The position numbers were made by a program, and so were the translations under genes. A DNA stretch of 64,000 bases from Laceyella sediminis (GTDB lineage Bacteria; Bacillota; Bacilli; Thermoactinomycetales; Thermoactinomycetaceae), in NCBI RefSeq assembly GCF_003003125.1, contig NZ_PVTZ01000014.1:1-64000 (forward strand), in the 5' to 3' direction. The notes under the pieces are model-generated. The model saw only the letters and a program-made list of their open reading frames with translations, had not been told where the DNA came from and searched no databases. Below, piece after piece: positions 1-9,600 of the stretch. Positions within the stretch are counted from its first letter, which is position 1, and each line of letters opens with the position of its first letter.

Positions 1-47
1 CTAAACATAGAAAAAACTCCTTATAGATTGTTTTTTATTGATTCGAC

Positions 48-94
48 AAAAAAGGCTGCTGACCCTGCCTTTCAAGGCAGTTTGTCAGCAGCCT
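48..94 (-). terminator. Rho-independent terminator (minus strand)
   Basis: Nested inverted repeat: AGGCTGCTGAC at 53-63 pairs with 84-94, and an inner CTGCCTT/AAGGCAG pairs within it. A run of A on the left becomes the U run of a minus-strand transcript, so it would end transcription coming from the right. Confidence 0.7.
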
Positions 95-220
95 CGATTA
101 ATTCTTCCTGATCCCACTTCACCCCTTACAGCTATAATTATCCACAACAATAAGATAACCCCCGTTCCCCCGTTATAGAAAAAACCGGACATCAAGCAAA
201 ACATACAATAGTCATAAAAC

Positions 221-251
221 ATAAAAGCCGCCTTTCATTGATTGGCGGCTT
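221..251 (-). terminator. Terminator after the immunity-like gene
   Basis: AAGCCGCC (225-232) pairs with GGCGGCTT (244-251), followed on the minus strand by TTTTAT. It lies six bases after the reconstructed stop of the gene at 257-693. A degenerate relative of this hairpin (sharing ATTGATTGGCGGCTTAA) occurs at 43084-43113, just after another small gene and beside an RHS relic. Confidence 0.65.
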
Positions 252-256
252 AAGCT

Positions 257-693
257 CTATTCTGAATGAGGCAGAATTGAACTGTAATTACCAAATTCGA
301 TATTTCTAAAATGACTTGTCACATCTTTTTTTGTAAATGAGGTACTAACTAATTTACTATTTTCATCAAATACATCAATTCGATAATCTCCATTTGCTTC
401 AAATAGAAAGGTAATTAGCTGACCATCTTTCCATATTTTCCTGTTCTTTAAAAAAGCATATTACCCTCTTTGATAAATGAGTCGGATACCTTTCCTTGTG
501 CATCATAATACAATACTCCACAGAAATAAATATTAAAAAAAACTTCAACTACATACTTAATCACTTCTTTGTCTTTGATCACGACTACATAATGCTTTCC
601 ATCTTCATGCAATTCTTTAGCCTCATCTTCTGTAATAGAAAATCGAGGTTTTTCATAATGCCTATTCCATTTCTTGTAATACTCTAGATTCAA
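257..693 (-). pseudogene. Immunity-like small protein, one-base frameshift
   Basis: TTG start at 693, ten bases after AGGAG, and only 15 bases after the stop of a toxin C-terminus (708). The first frame gives 81 residues ending ...EGNMLF. Directly after, the -1 frame continues KNRKIWKDGQLITFLF and on to ...SSILPHSE with a stop at 257-259, so the intact protein would be about 145 residues. The shift lies in a six-T run (450-455 on the minus strand) inside GCTTTTTTAAAGA; one more T would restore the frame. No family was recognised. The position right after a toxin end suggests it is the cognate immunity protein. It may be a decayed gene, a recoded gene, or a homopolymer error. Confidence 0.6.
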
Positions 694-707
694 TTATTTT
701 CAACTCC

Positions 708-887
708 TCATTCAAGCGGATTAAGAATACGCCCTTTTTCGTCTCTGATAATGACATCCCTTTCAGAAGCAAAATCAAGTATTTGCTGTGGTACAGGTGT
801 TCGTTGAATAGGTACCTCTAATATCAGATCTCCTTCTAAATTTTCATCTGACAATTCAGAATTGTTATGGCCTGAACCAACTCTTTG
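708..887 (-). pseudogene. C-terminal remnant of a polymorphic toxin
   Basis: About 60 in-frame codons ending RDEKGRILNPLE with a stop at 708. Upstream the frame runs into the IS3-family fragment at about 887, so the front of the gene is gone. I do not recognise the catalytic family from the residue string. The reason for calling it a toxin end is context: an immunity-like gene starts 15 bases further on, the same toxin-then-immunity order as at 31.2-33.3 kb and 47.8-49.8 kb. Confidence 0.4.
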
Positions 888-1196
888 GGAAACGGTTGCC
901 AAATGACGAGCCAACGTTATGTAAAAGCGTTGAAAGAGGCTGGAATTAAGCAAGAAAGAACGGGTTACAACAATCCTGACGCCGATGCTTACATTGAGCG
1001 TTGGTTTCGTACGCTAAAAGAGGATACGGTTTGGCTCCAAGAATATGGATCGTTCTTGGAAGCTAAACAGAACATTGATCATTACATAGCCTTTTACAAT
1101 GATGAAAGGCCTCACTCTGCGCTTGGATATCTGTCGCCGCGAGAATTCCGTCAATCTGTAACTTCAAACGTTGCATAATTGTCTGGACATATGGGG
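886..1196 (+). mobile_element. IS3-family insertion sequence remnant (transposase C-terminus)
   Basis: The frame 888-1178 encodes the last ~95 residues of an IS3-family OrfB transposase (rve fold). The typical 'S-D-N-G' block is cut at the left junction so only NGCQMTS remains, while the glutamate of the DDE triad is present in DADAYIERWFRTLKE, followed by the usual FYNDERPHSALGYLSP block. The right end is probably near TGTCTGGACATATGGGG (1180-1196). About two thirds of the element, including its left end and orfA, is missing, so it cannot move by itself. It truncates the toxin gene on the other strand. Confidence 0.85.
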
Positions 1197-1423
1197 TTCA
1201 TTAAGGCGATTGTAACCGACTTTTTAAGTGGAGGAAGAGTTTTAGTTTCTTATAATATTTATCCTATTCTTTTGGGTTGTAGGTGTCCCTTGTTTAGCTA
1301 TGAATTCGTGCGGCTATGTTATGGAAGAGCAAAATATTTTGAGCAGCGTTGTTATTCTCTTGAGTGATTTGTTCGGCAAAATCTTCTAAAACAATTAAGT
1401 AACTTAATCCCTATTTCCTCTCA
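1197..1423. other. Gene-poor gap
   Basis: Between the right end of the IS3 remnant and the next hairpin I see no convincing coding region, repeat or promoter. A 62-codon plus-strand frame at 1179-1367 has no ribosome binding site and no recognisable sequence. Confidence 0.5.
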
Positions 1424-1468
1424 TAAAAGCCCCACCTCCCCAAGCTTCTACCCGGAGAGGTGGGTTTC
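1424..1468 (-). terminator. Terminator of the repeated tail unit, copy A
   Basis: CCCACCTC pairs with GAGGTGGG around a loop, followed on the minus strand by a short U-rich tract. The same arrangement (small gene followed by a hairpin with the loop starting CCCCAAG) is found at 47537-47580. Confidence 0.65.
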
Positions 1469-1478
1469 TCTTTCCCCT

Positions 1479-1625
1479 TTACACTTCCCTCTTCCCAAAG
1501 AAATGCTTCAACGCCTCATATACTTGCGCTTTCTCCTTGATCACGAAATAGGAAAACCTATCTTCTTTTAAATGTCTGTATGCCGACATCAAAGTGGAAT
1601 TTCTTTGGTACTGATTCAACTGCAC
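1479..1625 (-). CDS. 48-residue conserved small protein, copy A
   Basis: GTG start at 1623-1625, stop at 1479-1481. It encodes MQLNQYQRNSTLMSAYRH and continues to ...HFFGKREV. A second copy at 47590-47736 has the same length and differs at five of 48 positions, mostly conservative, which argues for selection on the protein. Both copies lie on the minus strand downstream of a toxin locus and are followed by a strong terminator; the first ~25 bases of the unit recur a third time at 30827-30860. No ribosome binding site is obvious and the start is uncertain. The protein family was not recognised; it could also be the preserved tail of a larger ancestral gene. Confidence 0.5.
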   Translation of the reverse strand: MQLNQYQRNSTLMSAYRHLKEDRFSYFVIKEKAQVYEALKHFFGKREV

Positions 1626-1696
1626 AAGCTCTATACATTATTTAACCACCTGTTTACTTTACAGGTGGTTTCCCTCTATCAGTAGGCCTATTACCC

Positions 1697-1905
1697 TTAT
1701 AACTCAATCATTATTATCCTCGAATATATCCCCAACCCACATGTAAATGTGTAAGTTCCCGGCTTGTCTGGTTTAAATTCAACGGTCGTTTCTCTGTTTA
1801 AGCCCCTGTTGAATATTGAAATCCTTCATGATAAAGTAGGCCAAGCACCCGCCGGGATAATTCTTTTGAAGCCGAAGCTTCGTTAGCAACAGCTTTCAAC
1901 TTCAC
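1697..1905 (-). pseudogene. Cupredoxin-like protein remnant
   Basis: The last 34 codons read TVEFKPDKPGTYTFTCGLGI and end ...RIIMIEL, with a stop at 1697-1699. This is the C-terminal half of a type-1 copper (cupredoxin) domain, where a Cys follows 'PGTYTF'. The usual CGMGMY has become CGLGIY, so the nearby methionines are missing. A second frame just upstream gives EEVKLKAVANEASASKELSR, which would fit the first beta strands of such a domain, so the gene seems to be split over two frames. It abuts and partly overlaps the decayed toxin gene, so the boundary at about 1905 is approximate. Confidence 0.5.
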
Positions 1906-2407
1906 TTCTTCCTGCTCACACCAGCCAGAATTTCTTCTCCCAAGGGCGGAACGAAACACAATACGATCCCGATGATGACAACCGCTGCAAAGGCCAAGTA
2001 TTCTTTGTATTTGACGATCCAATCCCATGCGGCGGACATCCCATCAACGACGACTTTGACGATTTTGTCACATACCTTACAAATCCAGTCCCATGCTTCT
2101 GAACAAACTTCCTTTGTTTTATTCCATGCACTGGAGACAGTTTACTTTGTCCAATACTATGCTTTCGTAAACCAATTCCCATCTTCCTCCTTTTTTCTTT
2201 TTGGATAGTTGGTGTGACTGATGTTTCCTTCAATGGAGCCGGGCCCTGTTGAACCTTTTCAAAGTGATCATTTACTCGAAGCACGTTAAAGCTGCTCCCA
2301 ATGGCAAAAGCTGAGCCACTCCCCAAAATGCCCACGCCAACAAATGCGAAGAGAAAAGCGATGAAGAGTTGAAAAAGTCTACCATCAAGTCGCTTTAAAT
2401 TCCCCAC
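1905..2407 (-). pseudogene. Decayed polymorphic toxin, N-terminal part
   Basis: GTG start at 2407 after GAGGACG. The first ~60 residues include a hydrophobic secretion segment (LFQLFIAFLFAFVGVGILGS). After about residue 75 the sense frame changes: the third frame reads SAWNKTKEVCSEAWDWICK, then YKEYLAFAAVVIIGIVLCF and PPLGEEILAG, but has two in-frame stops. That stretch matches the toxin at 32142-33302 in pattern (SLWNNTTNAFDSAWQW, then KEAVASAGVVVAGVGLLL), so this is a relative of that gene. With at least one frameshift, two stops and no toxin domain, it is non-functional unless the sequence is wrong. Confidence 0.6.
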
Positions 2408-2420
2408 ACCGTCCTCTTAT

Positions 2421-2458
2421 GTAATTTTTACAGCAATATATTATGTCAAACGGAAATT
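2421..2458 (-). promoter_or_regulatory. Conserved upstream block of toxin loci, copy 1
   Basis: The plus-strand string ATATATTATGTCAA (minus-strand TTGACATAATATAT) followed by CGGAAATT lies just upstream of the decayed toxin gene. The same block is upstream of the toxin genes at 33302 and 49789. TTGACA could be a -35 element; the -10 is not clear in this copy. Confidence 0.5.
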
Positions 2459-2569
2459 TATAGAAAGCAGGGTTCATTGCTTATCACAAAAAGTTCTAAA
2501 CCAATAATTAATCTCCAGTTCGGTGAAGGAATTTCATGTTTGCGAGCTCCATTTTTATCCGTAATCAAA

Positions 2570-2600
2570 CAAACCCACGCTCCTTTAAGTCGTGGGTTTG
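2570..2600. repeat. Hairpin CAAACCCACG / CGTGGGTTTG
   Basis: A perfect ten-base stem around an eleven-base loop, downstream of the helicase gene. It may terminate the defence operon on the minus strand, but there is no U run. Stems with 'GTCGTGGGTTTG' are also seen at the ends of IS200/IS605 elements; no transposase is nearby. Confidence 0.45.
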
Positions 2601-2685
2601 CTCATATCGGACATTTTTATCAGCATTAATTCCCTGCCAATAATGCTGAGAACTTATAACTGATTTGGCTAAAATCATGTCTCTC

Positions 2686-5600
2686 TTAAAAAATCGATTC
2701 CATTCGATTTCTGGCTTCGCGTTTCAAAGTGGTTATCATTCTTTGTAGCTTGATATCTTTTTCCTGTCTCTTCATTCGATCCGCCATGCGTTTAATAAAA
2801 TCTACTGATGTCAGACAGAAAAGAGGGGGGACCAAAACCGTAACATTTTGGCCGGATTTGGGAACATGGAGCGGGAATAGCACTTCATCCTTTACTTGAC
2901 GTAGCACATCTCCAGGCATCTCAGCAATATGGATTCCTTCCGTGCGTTCTTCAATTAAAGAAATTACATCACGAAGGACTGAGCCAAACCGTGCCTTGGT
3001 TCCCGCGACTTTCGCTCTTTCTTCCAACAAATGATGACCAGTCAAGAAATTCATCATTTCTTGAATAATTGCAGCGCGAGTGTTTTCTCCCTCGATTCGT
3101 TTCACCGATGCAGTAAAGGTGAACTCATCGAGTGCTTGACTGTACAATTGCTGACGAAGTGGTTCAATTTCAGGATCGTTAAGTATCTCTCCTTCAGCAA
3201 GAGAGATTCCTTTCAAATCATCCCATTTTGTGATAAACCGCACTTGGCGGCTTCCATCTTCCTTTTTGCATAAAACCGCATACCCAACTATCTCTACATG
3301 AGGAAGGTCGGGGATATCTACTGAAATTCTCCTGACGCAACTAGGAAGCTTCATTTTCTCTGTTTTACGAAGGATCGCATCGAAATACGGATCGCCATAT
3401 GAAGCAAAATGCACACGGGTTTTACCATCAGGGAGACCCGACTCATAGAGTTCTCTCGATACCGTTAAAACAGACCCATCAGGCACTCCATCTACATGAT
3501 TAATTTCAAGGATGAGGTTATTTTCATCAAAGATCTTACATCCCAATTCCTGAAGATATCGGGATTCGGTTAACGTTGACCAAATGGACTGAAGATCGAT
3601 CGGGGCTTGCCAACGCCGATGGAAGCCGTTCATATTTTTATAAATCTCATATAGGTCTTTGGGATTGATCTCCATATAGGCCAGATGTTTACGTTGCTCT
3701 TCAATCCGCTCTCGAATACGGTATTCCAGCTCTTCAGGTGTCAGCGTACCTTGAGCCAGTTCCTGAAAATCCTGTGGATCTACCGGAAGTAAGGCAAGCT
3801 GCTGCGTACCAACGATCAGGTTAGCAGCCTTCAACCGCTGAAGCAATCGTCCATAAACGATGGATTCCACACTGTCTACATAACAAAGATTCAGCACATA
3901 AACTACCTCGTGCTTCTGTCCAATCCGATCGATCCGTCCAATTCGTTGCTCGATCTTCATCGGATTCCAGCCGAGATCGTAGTTGATGAGCAAATCGGCG
4001 GTCTGAAGGTTCAACCCCTCCGCAGCGGCATCCGTACAGACAAGGATATCGATTTCACCGCGCAAGAATCGTTCCTTGACCTCTTCCCGCTCCGTATTAA
4101 CCCATGTCTGGGCTTGAGAATCATAATAACCCGCACCCTTTCCGGAGTATGTCCCGATTCGCATTTCAGGATCGGCTCTTTTGAGTCGCTGAACGATATC
4201 CACCAGCGTATCATAGAATCTGGTGAAAATGACCGTTTGCCGAATCCTCCTCGTCTGACGGTTCCTACGGTTATCCAGCTCTCTAAGCAAGAACAGCATC
4301 TTGGAAGACTGACCGTGTAACTCTTCCATGTCTTTGAGCATTTTTTTGAGCCGTTCCTGCTCCCACCGAAGGTCAACAGGCGTCCGATTTTTCAACAGTT
4401 TGTCAGTGATTCCCGGGTCTTCCTCCTCCACCTCATCATTAAAGACAAGATCTTCTATTCCACTTCCGTCATATTCTTCTCCATTGGTTTTGTACTGATG
4501 CCGAAGCGTCTCTTCCACTCTCTTGAGACGCCGTTCGATTGTTTTCTGAAATGCATATAAACTGGAGGCAAATCGAAGCCTCAGGAAGCTGAGGAGGAAA
4601 CTGATCATCTGCTTGTTCTCTTCTTGGGGGCCGATCTGTACCACCAGACCTTTGCAGTACTCTTCCAACTGATCATAGATCTTCCGCTCCAGTGCATTAA
4701 AACGGATTTGAGGAAGATCACGGATTTCCCTCTTAGCTAGGTTCTGTTGCAGTTCACCGTTTTCCCGATAAATCTCAAGCAATTGACGGGTATGGCGGAG
4801 CATGACCCGGGACAGGGGTGAGGCACTGAAGATTAGACGTGACATCAGTTGTTGGTTTCTGGTACCGCGTGGAACCCGGTTAAATTCCAACCACTGGCGA
4901 GCATCGCTTCGAATCCGACCGCTGATAACCACGTCGGTCAAAAACTCCCAATATTTATGATCCTGACGCTGGGTTCCCAAAATGGATCGCCGCAGGAAAT
5001 CCCAATCAGCCGAACCAATTTTCTCGCCTTGTAGCAGCCTGCCGAGAATATCGTAATATTTCATGGTCAATGTAGGATCGTACTGAAATGCTCCCACCCG
5101 ATTCGTCAAAGCGATCAAATCGCTAACCTCCACCGGGTGAATCTGCATCGGTGTAGCGGTGGCCAGCCACAAACTGCGCGTCCGCCCCCGTAAGTGATCC
5201 CGGATCGTCGTATAAAGATGACCGAACTGAGGATTGGCCTCTGCTCCCTTGGAAGGGTTTTTCCGCCGGGCCATATGGGCCTCATCCACCAAAACGATGT
5301 CAAATTCTTCAGCCATTTCCAGTTGCTTGATCCTCTCCCGCCGCGACATAAGGCCGGTTGACACAATGACGAGATTCGGCTCATAAAACGAACCAGAAGT
5401 GAAGTCCTCCTCAACAGGCAAGATATAGTGATGCCGTATTCCCGGTGTCATCACCCGGCCAAAAGACAACAATAATTTGGAGGCAAGCTGACGCTGCCAT
5501 TGGGTGGTTAAACTTGCAGGGGCAGCAATTAAAATCCGTTTGGCCCATCCCGCCAAATGCAAACAACGAATGGCCAGTCCCGCTTCGATCGTTTTACCTA

Positions 5601-6615
5601 AACCCACCTCATCACACAGCAGATAAGAATACGGCCAGTTCTCCACTAATCGACGGACAACCATGATCTGATGGGGCCACGGTTCAACCGGTGCCGTTTC
5701 CAACCCAACATAACGCCCACCCGGCATTTTGGGTGCATCCCGTAACACGGCGAACTTCAGCCGCTCAAGCGCGGAAGGAATTCCATCCGGCTGAACCTTT
5801 TCCGCTTTTGTCGAGGGCTCGGGAATCTCGCTGGTTCCGTCGGTTTCCAGCGGCCTTTTCACGTCTTGAGCAAACCGAACCAGCCGGCGTCGAACCGCTT
5901 CCGGAAGAGTCAGCACGCGTATATGACGAACTTTCCCTTCCCAGAGCGTTTCAAATGATTCAGCCGCTTCATCGACTCTTTTCCGATCCGTTTCTCCCCA
6001 CCAGTCACAATGGATATCAATATTCTCCGCATTCAGATGCAGTGCGGTTTTGGACTCATTGAGCGATCCGGCTCCATACATCCGGTTCCCATATTCGTCG
6101 GTAAACAAAAACCACTTCTCGTGAACATAACCATCTTCCATCGAATCAAAGGAAATCGGCTCTCCGGTATCTTTGTGCAGCCGAAAAGCGACCCGAACTT
6201 CCAGATATCCTTTCTCCACCATCCAGGCCAACAATGTCACACCGTTACGAACACCTTCCGGCCAAGAGTCCGCCTGTTCCAATTCTTCAGTCAGCTTTTC
6301 CGAAAGTCTTTTTGCATCTCCTTGTAAGATCGCTTTTACATCGTTCGGTTCCAGATCAGCACCAACGATCAGGCGCATCTTTCCACCTTGATTGGCAAAG
6401 GCAGAAAATCCTTGGGAAGCGGCTGCCAGAGAAGTGGACCGGAAATACCCGGCCACGCGGTCATAGCGAACCGCGCGGCTGAGTGCCGGAATGTAAAAGT
6501 CATGTAACATATTGACTGGCCTGTCTCCGATCATGGTAGAGGAGGTCTTGTAAGAGAGAAGCCACTCGCGTGATCTCAGTCCTTGGTTGTTCCTACTCTC
6601 TCTTATCTCGGTCAT
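2686..6615 (-). CDS. PLD-nuclease / SNF2-type helicase of a methylase-linked defence operon
   Basis: 1309 residues; ATG at 6615 with AGGAGG seven bases upstream. The N-terminus is a phospholipase-D-like domain with one HxK motif (H165, K167, D173) and a following GSLNES (183-188). Next is a Snf2/RapA-like helicase: Walker A CDEVGLGKT (334-342), DEAH box VLVDEAH (441-447), and motif VI RIGRIDRIGQ near residue 890. The C-terminal ~400 residues are not assigned. It is the last gene of a minus-strand operon with an N6-adenine-type DNA methylase (34 bases away), a 203-aa protein and a DUF499 ATPase. The likely role is DNA translocation with nuclease activity on unmodified foreign DNA; this is inference from domains and context. 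It appears intact. Confidence 0.9.
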   Translation of the reverse strand: MTEIRESRNNQGLRSREWLLSYKTSSTMIGDRPVNMLHDFYIPALSRAVRYDRVAGYFRSTSLAAASQGFSAFANQGGKMRLIVGADLEPNDVKAILQGDAKRLSEKLTEELEQADSWPEGVRNGVTLLAWMVEKGYLEVRVAFRLHKDTGEPISFDSMEDGYVHEKWFLFTDEYGNRMYGAGSLNESKTALHLNAENIDIHCDWWGETDRKRVDEAAESFETLWEGKVRHIRVLTLPEAVRRRLVRFAQDVKRPLETDGTSEIPEPSTKAEKVQPDGIPSALERLKFAVLRDAPKMPGGRYVGLETAPVEPWPHQIMVVRRLVENWPYSYLLCDEVGLGKTIEAGLAIRCLHLAGWAKRILIAAPASLTTQWQRQLASKLLLSFGRVMTPGIRHHYILPVEEDFTSGSFYEPNLVIVSTGLMSRRERIKQLEMAEEFDIVLVDEAHMARRKNPSKGAEANPQFGHLYTTIRDHLRGRTRSLWLATATPMQIHPVEVSDLIALTNRVGAFQYDPTLTMKYYDILGRLLQGEKIGSADWDFLRRSILGTQRQDHKYWEFLTDVVISGRIRSDARQWLEFNRVPRGTRNQQLMSRLIFSASPLSRVMLRHTRQLLEIYRENGELQQNLAKREIRDLPQIRFNALERKIYDQLEEYCKGLVVQIGPQEENKQMISFLLSFLRLRFASSLYAFQKTIERRLKRVEETLRHQYKTNGEEYDGSGIEDLVFNDEVEEEDPGITDKLLKNRTPVDLRWEQERLKKMLKDMEELHGQSSKMLFLLRELDNRRNRQTRRIRQTVIFTRFYDTLVDIVQRLKRADPEMRIGTYSGKGAGYYDSQAQTWVNTEREEVKERFLRGEIDILVCTDAAAEGLNLQTADLLINYDLGWNPMKIEQRIGRIDRIGQKHEVVYVLNLCYVDSVESIVYGRLLQRLKAANLIVGTQQLALLPVDPQDFQELAQGTLTPEELEYRIRERIEEQRKHLAYMEINPKDLYEIYKNMNGFHRRWQAPIDLQSIWSTLTESRYLQELGCKIFDENNLILEINHVDGVPDGSVLTVSRELYESGLPDGKTRVHFASYGDPYFDAILRKTEKMKLPSCVRRISVDIPDLPHVEIVGYAVLCKKEDGSRQVRFITKWDDLKGISLAEGEILNDPEIEPLRQQLYSQALDEFTFTASVKRIEGENTRAAIIQEMMNFLTGHHLLEERAKVAGTKARFGSVLRDVISLIEERTEGIHIAEMPGDVLRQVKDEVLFPLHVPKSGQNVTVLVPPLFCLTSVDFIKRMADRMKRQEKDIKLQRMITTLKREARNRMESIF

Positions 6616-6649
6616 GATGTTCCTCCTATCTATGATCCGCCGGTGATTC

Positions 6650-9600
6650 TTATCTCAAGCCGAACAGGATAGCTTCTCCTTCCCGCCGAAGCTCTTCCTC
6701 TGTCATCTCCGCTGTCCAGACAGCTAAAAGGTCCAATACGGTCTGCCCTTTCTCCTTCGCATGTTGTGCCAAGTATGCACGAGCGACTGGAACATCACCT
6801 TCCCGGTAGGCAAGAATCAGGCCATGCAGCAGATCCCACTCTGTCTGGGGATTGGCCAAACGCTTCGGATGACGCTCTTCCGGTTTTACCAATCGCAATT
6901 TGGAACCTTTGCGTACCAATGGCGCATGGAAGCCTCTATCTTCCGCATCTGTACCACGGATGCTGCGGCCCCTGCTGGCGTCGTTGATTCCAAGCATCCG
7001 ATTCTGAACACTGTATCCCGCCGGACGCATTTCCAGCGCGATGTTCAGCGAACGCGACAAGTTCAATGCCTCGTCATAAGGGAATTCATTAAGCCCAAAA
7101 ATGCCATAAAGCGTTAATGACATCGCCGCTTCCGGGTTCAGATCTTCCACCTTCAGACGCCCTCGCGTTAGGCGGCTGATCTGGTGCTCTGCCACGACCG
7201 CACTGGCCTCGTTCATGGCCCGGATCGGGCTGACAAGTTCATCTCCGTCCAAAACCGGCCAATGCTCCGACAACACCTGCAGCGCCCGTCCGTAACACGC
7301 CACCATCTCATCCACGGGATTCAGCTTCAGCGGCTCAAACTCTTTCAGTCCTTCACGAACAGCCGTACGAATACGGTGCGCCACACCGGTGCCACCAAAC
7401 CCGGTCCAGGTCGCCGGCATTTGGTTGTCCTGCTCCTTTTTGCGACAGGTGAGGAAAATAGAGCTGGCGGCAGCGGCCATCCCTTTTTGGTGCGTGGACT
7501 CACCTGCTTCTGATTCCACCGGCATCGACGAGGTAATTGTCCAACCCTGTTCAATCAGGGAACGTGTCAACGCTTCCCATGCCTCTTGTGTTTTATGGGT
7601 GAACATGATCGTCAAGATCCCCTCATCTTTCAGTACACGGCGACACTCGGCGAAGATTTCCCCCATCAGTTCTTCATACCGTTGAGCGGCATTTGAATTG
7701 GAACCATCCCGGGCCGGATTGGCCACGGCTTCATCCGTTTTGTTGGTCAACCGTCGCTTGAATAAATCAGGGTAAAGGTCCGATAAAGTCCGCTTCTGCC
7801 AGACATAGAAATAGTCCGACAGCTCGGCATACTGGACATTGTTGTAATAAGGCGGGTCCACACAGATCAAATCTACGGAACGATCGGGCACTCCAGTATG
7901 CGCCGCTGTACCATGGAGAATCGTAACAGGCGGAGCCGCTCCTCTTAATTCCTCATGAAGTGGAGCCACCAATTCTGCTATTCCCTGATAAGCATCTAAC
8001 ACCTGTGATAAAGCCCAATCCGGACCAGAATAAGGACCTGTATAGATCATCTCCCCAAAGGTCCACTTAAGCGAATAGTCATGACGGCCAAATGTATTCA
8101 CCAATACACCACGTCCGTAATGCCAACGCGTCTGTTTACTGTTATAATCAAGTAATTTATCAATCACAAATTGCAGATAGGTGACAACCGCCTTGCCTTT
8201 CTCCTGACCCAGCTCTTCGATAATCCGTGGTTTGAGACGATTCAACTCCTCAACCAGAGTTAATTGCCCCAATAGCTGTCGCGGCGTAAACATATCGCAC
8301 CAGCGATTCATTCCATAGTTTATTGGACGCATATCATTTCCTTGTGGGAACCTTTCGGTCGGAATCAATCCCTCCTGATCCCATTCATCCCAGCGCTGTT
8401 TCAGTTGAAACTCGGCTTCTTCCAAAGCCTTTAGATCTTGCTCATTGGGTGCACGGAAGAACGTGATTTTTTCTGTCTTGATTTCTCCTGCTTTTGTACC
8501 ACTTTTATACCGCTCCGGTTGTCCGTGTTTGTCCAATTTGGGTTGATAGCGTACCGCCACGACACAGTACAGCCGATCCTTCCATGTTCCCCACGGTGAC
8601 TCCCCACGTGCCTGTGCTTTGATTTCTTCCGATGGAATCGCCTGGCGGCAGTGAATGCAAAGCCCAACCCCTTTATTTACGGTAGCAAAATCAGGGTCCT
8701 CTCCATTCGGACCTTTCTTTCCTTGAAGACGGTAAGGTTCAAATTTTACTGTCCCCCCTTTTTTCTTGCCATCCGTAACAATACGAACTGCCCATTTCTC
8801 TCCCTCTTTGGATAGCCAAGAGGTATTTAGGAGAGGAGCTTCTCCTTCACAATGTGGACAGGTGACTTGGCGTGCAAATAAATAGGTGGTCGTCTCTTCC
8901 TGATCATATTCTGATACAAGTTCAGGAAATTGCTTCAAATGAGCTCTCAAAAACATTCGTTCGGTTTCTGGCAAAGGAAATACACGCGGGAATACCTCAT
9001 TCAACCGATTATCCAAAACTGAAATCAGTTTTTGACCCCAATTTCCAATTTCCATTTTGAGATTTTTCCCGAAGCGAGCAGGATAATCCAACGTAGCGTA
9101 TTGGATAACCGTTGCAACAGGATTCAAATCATTAGCAATTGCTCGGTATCCAAGCCTTAACGCTTCAAAGGGAATAGAGCCGCCTCCCGCAGTAGGATCC
9201 ATTACAGTAATATTTGAATCGCCCCACTCAGGTTGACGGGTATATGCCCTCGAATATCCATACATATTAGGAACACGGACTCCAATATTTTTAGCAATCT
9301 CCATCAACTCTTTGAACCAGGCCGGGTCCGCTGCTACTCTTTCAACTCTCAACCTGGTACCCTCTACCGGAAAGGGTTCCGGGAGCGGTTGACTCAGAGT
9401 TTGCCATTTTTGAATTGCAGAGTATTCCTGCACATGAGGGGACTGATCTACAATCTGAGCAATCAATTTCCTATGTTCAGTCCTTGTCGCTTTTTCTCGC
9501 TGAAGTGCTCGATAAACAACTGCATCTAAATCTAATGTTTCTTGACCAAGTTCATCTCTCGCTACACGTTCTATTAATTTATCATCAAGTATCCACGGCA

